From NCBI GenBank assembly GCA_050287605.1, contig JBNKCG010000065.1, forward strand, positions 1-64,000: a stretch of 64,000 bases of DNA. The letters run 5' to 3'. A program made the position numbers and the translations under genes. Shown here in pieces: positions 58,091 to 64,000 of the stretch. The notes under the pieces are model-generated. The model saw only the letters and a program-made list of their open reading frames with translations. It was not told the origin of the DNA and did no database searches. Every line of letters starts with the position of its first letter. Within the stretch, counting starts at the first letter, position 1. The stretch is from QQUJ01 sp050287605 (GTDB lineage Bacteria > Pseudomonadota > Gammaproteobacteria > QQUJ01).

Positions 58091-58932
58091 TTACTTGCTT
58101 GCTTTGATTCTAGTGCGCCTGCCTCGGTAACGTCAGGCGGGCGTGGCTGTGCAGGTTCGTTCTCGCCCGGCGCGGTGCTGGCGATCTCGCAAGGCTCCAG
58201 CTCGGGCACCTCAACGGGACTGGGCTCAGCCCCCAACTGCTTGAGCGCGGCGCACATCACCTCCATGCGCTGATCCATCCCGTGGATATGGTCCAGCATG
58301 CTGTTGATGGCATGGGCGACGGGGTCCGGCATGTCGCGCGTGGTGCCATAGGCATCGAACCCCATCTTCTCGGCCAGCGCTGCACGTTTGCGCACCTGCT
58401 CCGGATCGACACTCTCGGAGCGGCGCTTGGCCACCACCCCGGGGACGCCTACCACGGTGGCGCCCTCCGGCACATCACGCAGTACCACCGCATTGGAGCC
58501 GATGCGCGCCCCGTCCCCAATCGTAACGGGCCCCAGGACCTTGGCACCGGCCCCCACCACCACGTCCCGGCCCAGGGTGGGGTGGCGCTTGCCCGGATTC
58601 CATGAGGTTCCGCCCAGGGTCACGCCGTGATAAAGCGTGCAATCGTCTCCGATCTCGGCGGTTTCACCAATCACCACGCCCATGCCGTGATCAATGAAAA
58701 AGCGCCGTCCGATGCGCGCCCCCGGGTGAATCTCGATACCCGTCAACCAGCGGGCCAGGTGCGACACCCAGCGCCCCAGCCACTTCATGCCGTGATTCCA
58801 CAGCCAGTGGCCCAAGCGATACCCCAGCAAAGCGTGGATACCAGGGTAGGTGGTCAGAACCTCAAGCGTGTTGCGCGCCGCCGGATCGCGGTCGAAGACG
58901 CAGCGGATGTCTTCTCGTAAATGATCGAACAT
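58087..58932 (-). CDS. cysE: serine O-acetyltransferase CysE
   Basis: A 281-residue enzyme making O-acetylserine, the direct precursor of cysteine. The helical N-terminal domain (about 1-65) precedes a left-handed beta helix of hexapeptide repeats (about 66-165) with Asp-His-Gly-Met-Gly-Val-Val-Ile-Gly-Glu-Thr and Lys-Arg-His-Pro-Thr. A C-terminal polar extension (about 180-281, Pro/Glu-rich at the end) is longer than in the short SATs. It lies directly upstream of iscR, linking cysteine supply to the desulfurases. The stop codon overlaps the iscR -35. Confidence 0.95.
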   Translation of the reverse strand: MFDHLREDIRCVFDRDPAARNTLEVLTTYPGIHALLGYRLGHWLWNHGMKWLGRWVSHLARWLTGIEIHPGARIGRRFFIDHGMGVVIGETAEIGDDCTLYHGVTLGGTSWNPGKRHPTLGRDVVVGAGAKVLGPVTIGDGARIGSNAVVLRDVPEGATVVGVPGVVAKRRSESVDPEQVRKRAALAEKMGFDAYGTTRDMPDPVAHAINSMLDHIHGMDQRMEVMCAALKQLGAEPSPVEVPELEPCEIASTAPGENEPAQPRPPDVTEAGALESKQASN

Positions 58933-59133
58933 GGGATACCTCGCAATAGAAGCCGTGCCGATGACGTTGTTGGTCGGTTACACGATCCCGCAACAACATC
59001 GCCAGGAACGATATTTCGGTTCCTGCACGTCACGTTGGCCCGCTTGCGATGGGAGGTTGAAATCCATGGTCCGTCGGCCGCCCTCAAAACCCATTCATTC
59101 GCTCAACTACAGTGACAGCATGGTAGCAGAAAG

Positions 59134-59150
59134 CCATGCACCGTGCATGG
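59134..59150. repeat. perfect 17-bp palindrome between cysE and trmJ
   Basis: Arms CCATGCAC (59134-59141) and GTGCATGG (59143-59150) are perfectly complementary around a single C. In the same 268-bp gap a second inverted repeat, CAGGAAC/GTTCCTG (59003-59025, 9-nt spacer), is found. The gap otherwise shows no gene. The first may be a dimer binding site for cysE control, or a short 3' hairpin of the trmJ transcript. Confidence 0.45.
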
Positions 59151-59200
59151 ACATTCGCGCTCGGTGCGGAGGTTGCTCGACACCTGTTTTGATTCAGGAA

Positions 59201-59923
59201 TCAGCCGCGCCGCGCTTGGCGCTGCGCCGCCTTGAGGACGCCGCGCAGCAGATTGACCTCGGTCTGCTCGAGATCGACCCGGTTGAAGAGCCGCTTCAGG
59301 CGCCGCATCAACTGCTTGGGGGCCGCAGGGTTGAGAAAACCGATCTCCACCAGCGCCTCTTCCAGATGCGCATACAGGCCTTGGATCTCCCCGTCGGTGG
59401 CCAACGGGCTGTCGCGTTGCGGCACCTCGACCGCGCCTGCGCACGATGCCAGCATCAGCTCGTAGGCCATCACCTGCACCGCCGCCCCCAGGTTCAGAGA
59501 GCTGAAGCTGGCACTGGTGGGGATGTGGATCAGGTGCCCGCAACGCTCCAGCTCCTGGTTGCTGAGCCCGGAGTGCTCGCGCCCGAAGACCACGGCCACC
59601 CGCCCCTCCTGCGCGCCGCGCCACAGCTGCGCCGCCGCAGCACGAGGCTCCAGGGCAGGCCAGGGGATAGTACGCAGCCGCGCGCTGGTGGCCATTACCA
59701 GGGTGCACGGCGCCAACGCCTCTTCGAGCGTGGTGCAGACGCGCGCCTGCGCCAGCAGATCATCCGCACCCGAAGCCCGCGCCGTGGCCTCGGCACTGGG
59801 AAACTGCTCCGGGGTCACCAGCGTCAGACGACTCAGCGCCATGTTCTTCATGGCACGGGCGGCGGCGCCGATGTTGCCGGGATGCGTGGTCCCCACCAGG
59901 ACGATGTCAACGTTGTCCAGCAT
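59201..59923 (-). CDS. trmJ: tRNA (cytidine/uridine-2'-O) methyltransferase TrmJ
   Basis: A 240-residue SPOUT methyltransferase modifying position 32 of several tRNAs. It begins Met-Leu-Asp-Asn-Val-Asp-Ile-Val-Leu-Val like E. coli TrmJ. The knot region has Val-Val-Phe-Gly-Arg-Glu-x-Ser-Gly-Leu, Ile-His-Ile-Pro-Thr and Ser-Ser-Leu-Asn-Leu-Gly-Ala-Ala-Val-Gln-Val. ATG 59923 is chosen by this N-terminus; another ATG lies six codons upstream. The neighbours cysE-iscR on one side and divergent suhB on the other match the common gammaproteobacterial suhB/trmJ/iscR arrangement. Confidence 0.95.
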   Translation of the reverse strand: MLDNVDIVLVGTTHPGNIGAAARAMKNMALSRLTLVTPEQFPSAEATARASGADDLLAQARVCTTLEEALAPCTLVMATSARLRTIPWPALEPRAAAAQLWRGAQEGRVAVVFGREHSGLSNQELERCGHLIHIPTSASFSSLNLGAAVQVMAYELMLASCAGAVEVPQRDSPLATDGEIQGLYAHLEEALVEIGFLNPAAPKQLMRRLKRLFNRVDLEQTEVNLLRGVLKAAQRQARRG

Positions 59924-60051
59924 CAGACGAGCACTTCTCATAAGGTCTACGTTGCGGAAAACCGGCAAGGTACAACCCCGCCGCTCACTTGTCACTGGCG
60001 AGGCGCGGTTGCTATCCTTGCCCGCCCTTCGCACAGCCACGGTCACCCCCC

Positions 60052-60852
60052 ATGCATCCCATGCTCAACATCGCCGTACGCGCCGCCCGCGCCGCCGGCA
60101 ACCAGATCCTTCGCTATGTGGACCGTCTCGACACCCTGACCGTGTCGGTCAAACAACGCAACGATTTCGTCAGCGAAGTGGATCAACTGGCCGAGCAGGC
60201 GATCATCCAGGTTCTGCGCAAGTCCTACCCCAGCCACGGCATCCTCGCCGAGGAGAGCGGCGCGCAGAGCGGCAAAGACGATTTCACCTGGATCATCGAT
60301 CCCCTCGACGGCACCACCAACTTTCTCCACGGCTTCCCCCAGTTCGCCGTCTCCATCGGCCTGCAGCGGCGCGGACAGCTCGAACAGGGGGTGGTCTACG
60401 ATCCGCTGCGCAACGAACTCTTCACCGCCACCCGCGGCGCCGGCGCATTGCTCAACGACCGCCGTCTACGCATCACGCGCAAAGAGGGGCTGGAAGGCGC
60501 GCTGCTCGGTACCGGAATCCCGTTTCGCGACGAGCAGCACCTGGAGGCCTACCTGGCCATGTTCCGCGACCTGATCCCGCCTACGGCCGGTATCCGTCGC
60601 GCCGGGGCGGCGGCGCTCGACCTGGCCTACGTGGCCGCAGGGCGCCTCGACGGTTTCTGGGAGATCGGCCTCAAACCCTGGGACATGGCGGCGGGCGTTC
60701 TGATGATCCTGGAGGCCGGTGGCACGGTCAGCGACTTCGCCGGCGGCAAGGGATACTTGGAGACGGGCAACGTGGTGGCCGGCGCGGCGAAACTGCACGC
60801 GCAGATGCTCAAGGCCATCAAACCGCACCTGGGAGATGCGCTGAAACGCTAG
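60052..60852 (+). CDS. suhB: inositol monophosphatase family protein SuhB
   Basis: A 266-residue metal-dependent phosphatase closely resembling E. coli SuhB from the first residues (Met-His-Pro-Met-Leu-Asn-Ile-Ala-Val-Arg-Ala-Ala). Metal ligands Glu67-Glu68 in Ala-Glu-Glu-Ser-Gly, Asp83 and Asp86 in Asp-Pro-Leu-Asp-Gly-Thr, and the C-terminal Trp-Asp-Met-Ala-Ala-Gly are present. Besides inositol-1-phosphatase activity, SuhB takes part in rRNA transcription antitermination in E. coli. It is divergent from trmJ. ATG 60052 matches the family start. Confidence 0.97.
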   Translation: MHPMLNIAVRAARAAGNQILRYVDRLDTLTVSVKQRNDFVSEVDQLAEQAIIQVLRKSYPSHGILAEESGAQSGKDDFTWIIDPLDGTTNFLHGFPQFAVSIGLQRRGQLEQGVVYDPLRNELFTATRGAGALLNDRRLRITRKEGLEGALLGTGIPFRDEQHLEAYLAMFRDLIPPTAGIRRAGAAALDLAYVAAGRLDGFWEIGLKPWDMAAGVLMILEAGGTVSDFAGGKGYLETGNVVAGAAKLHAQMLKAIKPHLGDALKR

Positions 60853-60941
60853 CTCTGCGCACCCGGCGCGGCTCAAGTTTCGGGTCGCGCGCCCGAAATA
60901 GAGGCTAGGCGATTGAGAGAGGCCTGCAGACGGATTTCGGG

Positions 60942-61235
60942 ATGCCCGACGACGATCACAAAACCAAGAAACCCACCGCGCTCCTGGCTGACAAAGCGCT
61001 CGAGATGGTCATGCGCGACGTGCTGGGGGGGATGAGCGAGCTGGCCAACATTGCCGGCTTCCAACCCGTTCCCTGCGAATTCGAGATCCTGCAGCCGCGG
61101 CCCACGGCCGCGCGCTTGCCGTCCGGCGCCACGGCACACATCATCCCCTACCCCGGTACGTCGCGCTACGAAGCGGCGGATGTGGTGGAGTTTCTGACAC
61201 GGCGCGAACTGGCCACCGCAACGGGCCGCCGCTGA
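60942..61235 (+). CDS. hypothetical protein, unknown function
   Basis: A 97-residue frame with codon choice like its neighbours (mostly G or C at third positions), lying 89 bp after suhB and convergent with secF. It is charged at the start (Asp/Lys-rich) and has a helical stretch (about 14-38, Leu-Ala-Asp-Lys-Ala-Leu-Glu-Met-Val). A single Cys (residue 45) follows, then a mixed C-terminal part ending in a basic tail. No motif is recognised. No clear ribosome site precedes the ATG. The 407-bp gap between suhB and secF would otherwise be empty, which favours a real gene, but it is not proven. Confidence 0.5.
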   Translation: MPDDDHKTKKPTALLADKALEMVMRDVLGGMSELANIAGFQPVPCEFEILQPRPTAARLPSGATAHIIPYPGTSRYEAADVVEFLTRRELATATGRR

Positions 61236-61258
61236 GCGGTCGGGAAGCGGTCGTCTGC

Positions 61259-62200
61259 CTACAGCTGGGCGCCGTCGCCCACGTCTTCCTTCTGCGGCGG
61301 CATCATGTCCTGCTTGCTGACCCCCAGCGCCAACGCCGAGGGGCTCGCCACGTAGATGGACGAATAGGTACCCACGACGATGCCGACGATCAGCGCGGTG
61401 GCGAAACCGTGGATGATCTCGCCGCCCAGCAGAAACAGCGCGATCAGCACCAGCAAGGTGGTCAGCGACGTCATCAAGGTGCGCGAGAGCGTCTGATTCA
61501 ACGAGGTGTTGGTAATCTCCATCGGCGTGCCTTTGCGCATCTTGCGGAAGTTCTCGCGAATGCGATCGAACACCACGATGGTGTCGTTGAGCGAGTAACC
61601 GATCACCGCCAGCACCGCGGCCAGCACCGGCAGATCGAACTGCAGTTGCAACACCGAAAAGAAACCCAGCGTGATGAACACGTCGTGGATCAACGCCGCC
61701 ACCGATCCCACGGCGAAGCGCCATTCGAAGCGGAACGCCACATAGATCAGGATCATGATCAGCGCCGCCAGTGCGGCCAGTCCGCCGTTCTCCGCCAACT
61801 CGGTACCCACCTGTGGACCGACGAACTCCACGCGGCGCAACTCGATCTGCTGATCGCCTGCAGCGCCGCGCAAAGTGTTCATCACCTGGGTACTCAGATC
61901 GGCGCTGCTTACGCCTTCGCGCGGCGCCAAGCGGATCAGCACGTCGCGCGACGTTCCGAAGTGCTGAACCGTGGCGTCGGCATAGCCACCGCTTTCCAGC
62001 GCCTTGCGCAATTCGCCCAAATCCACCGACTGCTGGTAACCCAGTTCGATCAGCGTCCCGCCGGTGAAGTCGATGCCCAACGACAATCCACGCACCGCCA
62101 GCGAAGCGATGGATATCAGCACCAGTAGGATTGAGGCCGTGGCCGCGATCCTGCGCAGCCCCATGAAGTCGTATTCGGTGGTTCTCTTGAGAAATCGCAT
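61259..62200 (-). CDS. secF: preprotein translocase subunit SecF
   Basis: A 313-residue membrane protein with six hydrophobic helices. The family signature Ile-Asp-Phe-Thr-Gly-Gly-Thr-Leu-Ile-Glu is near residue 38 and Gly-Tyr-Ser-Leu-Asn-Asp-Thr-Ile-Val-Val-Phe-Asp-Arg-Ile-Arg-Glu near 199-214. The periplasmic domain P1 lies between the first two helices. With SecD it uses the proton gradient to pull proteins out of SecYEG. secD lies immediately upstream (21 bp), the usual order secD-secF. Confidence 0.98.
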   Translation of the reverse strand: MRFLKRTTEYDFMGLRRIAATASILLVLISIASLAVRGLSLGIDFTGGTLIELGYQQSVDLGELRKALESGGYADATVQHFGTSRDVLIRLAPREGVSSADLSTQVMNTLRGAAGDQQIELRRVEFVGPQVGTELAENGGLAALAALIMILIYVAFRFEWRFAVGSVAALIHDVFITLGFFSVLQLQFDLPVLAAVLAVIGYSLNDTIVVFDRIRENFRKMRKGTPMEITNTSLNQTLSRTLMTSLTTLLVLIALFLLGGEIIHGFATALIVGIVVGTYSSIYVASPSALALGVSKQDMMPPQKEDVGDGAQL

Positions 62201-62221
62201 ACTCGTTTTCCGGTCACCCCA

Positions 62222-64000
62222 TCAGATGGAGAGCTTGGGCGCGCGCTTGCGCCCATACATCAGGTTGATCAGGGCACGCGTGCCCATAATGGCGGTAAAC
62301 ATCGAGGTGACGATGCCGATGGAGAGGGTCACCGCAAACCCTTTGATGGGTCCAGTGCCGAAGCTGAACAGTACCACCGCCGCGATCAGGGTGGTGATGT
62401 TGGCGTCAGCGATGGTCGAGAAGGCCTTTTCGTAGCCGGAGTAGATGGCGGCCTGCGGCGAATTGCCCAGGCGCAGCTCTTCACGGATGCGCTCAAAGAT
62501 GAGCACGTTGGCATCCACCGCCATGCCCACGGTGAGCACGATGCCAGCGATACCCGGCAGCGTCAGCGTCGCCTGCAACAGCGACAGCACCGCCACGATC
62601 AGGATCACGTTGGCGAACAGCGCCACGTTGGCCACCATGCCGAACAAGCGGTAGTAGACGATCATGAAGATCAGCACCACGACGAAACCGACCAGCACCG
62701 ATTCGAAACCCTGGTCGATGTTCTCCTGGCCCAGGCTGGGGCCGACGGTGCGCTCCTCGATGATGCGCATGGGAGCGGCCAAAGCGCCGGCGCGCAGCAG
62801 CAGCGCCAGATCGCGCGCCTCCTCGGTGCTGCTCAGACCAGTGGTCTGGAAGCGCTTGGAGAAGTGGTCGCGGATGGTGGCGACGTTGATCACCTCTTCG
62901 ATGCGGCGCACGCTGTTGACCGGCTTGCCGTCGACCAGCCGCGTTTCGCTCTTATTCTCGATATAGACCACCGCCATGGGTTTGCCGATGCTCTCGCGCG
63001 TCACCTGGCTCATCTTCTTGGCGCCGGCGCCGTCGAGGGTGACGAACACCGCGGGGCTGCCGCTCTGCTGGTCGAAACCGGAGGCGGCATCGATGATCTG
63101 GTCGCCCGTAACGATCACGCGCCGATCCAGCAGGATCGGCGTGCCGTTGCGCTCGCGGTAGAGCCGCGATCCCGGCGGCACCTGACCCGCCAGCGCCTTC
63201 TGCACGTCGTGGGCGGTGTCCACCATGCGGTACTCCAGCGTGGCGGTGGCACCCAGGATCTCCTTGGCGCGCGCGGTATCCTGCACGCCCGGCAACTGCA
63301 CCACGATGCGCGAGGACCCCTGCTGCTGGATCACCGGTTCGGCCACCCCCAGCTCGTTGACGCGGTTGCGCAGCGTGGTGATGTTCTGCTGCAAGGCGAA
63401 GTCCTGGATCTCCTTGCGCTTGGTCTCCGAAACCACACCGCGCAGCCCGATATCGCCGCCCTCACCCTCGTCGCTCAATGTCAGCCCGGGAAACTCGCGC
63501 GCGATCTGCGTGCGGGCGGCTTCGCGGTCGGCGCTGTCGCGGAACTTCACCTGCACCCCGCCGGGGTCGCGGGTGATGCTGATGTAGCGCACCTTGTTGT
63601 CGCGCAGCAGGGAGCGGATGTCGCTCACGTAGCGCTCCTCGGCCTGCTGCACCGCCGCCGGCATGTCCACCTCCATCAGGAAGTGCACACCGCCACGCAG
63701 ATCCAAGCCCAGGTACATGGGCTTGGCATCCAGGGCTTGCAGCCACGCCGGGGTGGTGGGAGCCAGATTGAGCGCCACGACGTAATCGTTGCCCAGCACC
63801 TGCTTGACCTGGTCCTGGGCCGACAGCTGGGTATCGGGATCGCTGAAGCGCACCAGCAGTTGTCCGTTCCCCAGCGTAACGCCCTTGGGCTGGATGTTGG
63901 CCTGCGCCAACGCCCGTTCCACCTGCGACTGAGTGGTCAGATCCACCGTCGACCCCCGGGTCGACGAGATCTGCAGCGCAGGATCTTCGCCGAACAGATT
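62222..64000 (-). CDS. secD: preprotein translocase subunit SecD (5' end beyond window)
   Basis: The frame stays open to the window edge, with 592 residues visible. The first visible residues, Asn-Leu-Phe-Gly-Glu-Asp-Pro-Ala, match E. coli SecD just after its first membrane helix, so only roughly 30 N-terminal residues are missing. An internal GTG at 63946 is not the start. Visible are the periplasmic P1 domain with Gly-Leu-Asp-Leu-Arg-Gly-Gly-Val-His-Phe, five later membrane helices, and Gly-Met-Ala-Val-Asp-Ala-Asn-Val-Leu-Ile-Phe-Glu-Arg. It drives late steps of protein export together with SecF. Confidence 0.97.
   Translation of the reverse strand, partial: NLFGEDPALQISSTRGSTVDLTTQSQVERALAQANIQPKGVTLGNGQLLVRFSDPDTQLSAQDQVKQVLGNDYVVALNLAPTTPAWLQALDAKPMYLGLDLRGGVHFLMEVDMPAAVQQAEERYVSDIRSLLRDNKVRYISITRDPGGVQVKFRDSADREAARTQIAREFPGLTLSDEGEGGDIGLRGVVSETKRKEIQDFALQQNITTLRNRVNELGVAEPVIQQQGSSRIVVQLPGVQDTARAKEILGATATLEYRMVDTAHDVQKALAGQVPPGSRLYRERNGTPILLDRRVIVTGDQIIDAASGFDQQSGSPAVFVTLDGAGAKKMSQVTRESIGKPMAVVYIENKSETRLVDGKPVNSVRRIEEVINVATIRDHFSKRFQTTGLSSTEEARDLALLLRAGALAAPMRIIEERTVGPSLGQENIDQGFESVLVGFVVVLIFMIVYYRLFGMVANVALFANVILIVAVLSLLQATLTLPGIAGIVLTVGMAVDANVLIFERIREELRLGNSPQAAIYSGYEKAFSTIADANITTLIAAVVLFSFGTGPIKGFAVTLSIGIVTSMFTAIMGTRALINLMYGRKRAPKLSI

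Noticed and set aside
1..64000. CRISPR arrays, insertion sequences, prophage, integrase or toxin-antitoxin modules
   Set aside because: No spaced direct repeats, transposase or integrase motifs, attachment repeats or toxin-antitoxin-like small gene pairs were seen.

Overview
The window looks like conserved chromosomal core of a high-GC gammaproteobacterium. Supporting evidence is the complete tol-pal, mla, lpt, isc-type, pst and secDF blocks, AspC and SuhB with E. coli-like motifs, and the order ndk-rlmN-pilW-rodZ-ispG-hisS-yfgM-bamB. A sulfur-metabolising, Chromatiales/Ectothiorhodospiraceae-like lineage is plausible because of tusA-dsrE2, a YeeE/YedE transporter and two tandem cysteine desulfurases, but the taxon is inferred, not proven. 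No phage, insertion sequence, CRISPR array, rRNA or obvious island was seen. Genes are tightly packed, with many 1-20 bp overlaps and frequent GTG/TTG starts.

Layout. 1-9031 (+): tail of an upstream gene, an alpha/beta hydrolase, then yebC-ruvCAB-ybgC-tolQRAB-pal-cpoB. 9141-10517 (+): queE-queC (7-deazaguanine synthesis). 10521-11729 (-): YeeE/YedE transporter. 11961-14925 (+): CoA-transferase, tRNA-Lys(UUU) and the tRNA methylthiotransferase mtaB. 14973-17925 (-): aspC, a small zinc-ribbon protein and a BepA-like protease. 18158-19036 (+): tusA-dsrE2. 19115-24680 (-): pstSCAB-phoU behind a candidate PHO box. 24894-32810 (-): mlaFEDCB-ibaG-murA-hisGDC. 33078-37421 (+): yrbG-kdsD-kdsC-lptCAB. 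37685-44263 (+): rpoN-hpf-ptsN-hprK-rapZ-EIIA(Man)-HPr-EI. 44448-45797 (+): mgtE. 45903-54545 (-): EamA transporter, then bamB-yfgM-hisS-ispG-rodZ-pilW-rlmN-ndk. 54777-59923 (-): iscA-iscS-iscS2-iscR-cysE-trmJ. 60052-61235 (+): suhB and a small unknown gene. 61259-64000 (-): secF and secD, the latter cut by the window edge.

Functional themes. Envelope building dominates: Tol-Pal constriction, Mla lipid transport, Kdo and LPS export, BamB, RodZ, PilW, SecDF. Nitrogen/carbon signalling is concentrated in the rpoN-PTS block, which supplies EI, HPr, two EIIA proteins, HPr kinase and RapZ but no sugar permease. Sulfur handling is spread over YedE, TusA-DsrE2, CysE and the Isc genes.

I found no clearly new system. 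The most interesting points are the tRNA-Lys(UUU) gene directly ahead of mtaB, whose family modifies A37 of that tRNA, and an isc-type operon with two desulfurases but no IscU scaffold, one desulfurase ending in Cys-Cys. Two small unknown proteins also merit a look: one coupled to the BepA-like protease, one between suhB and secF.
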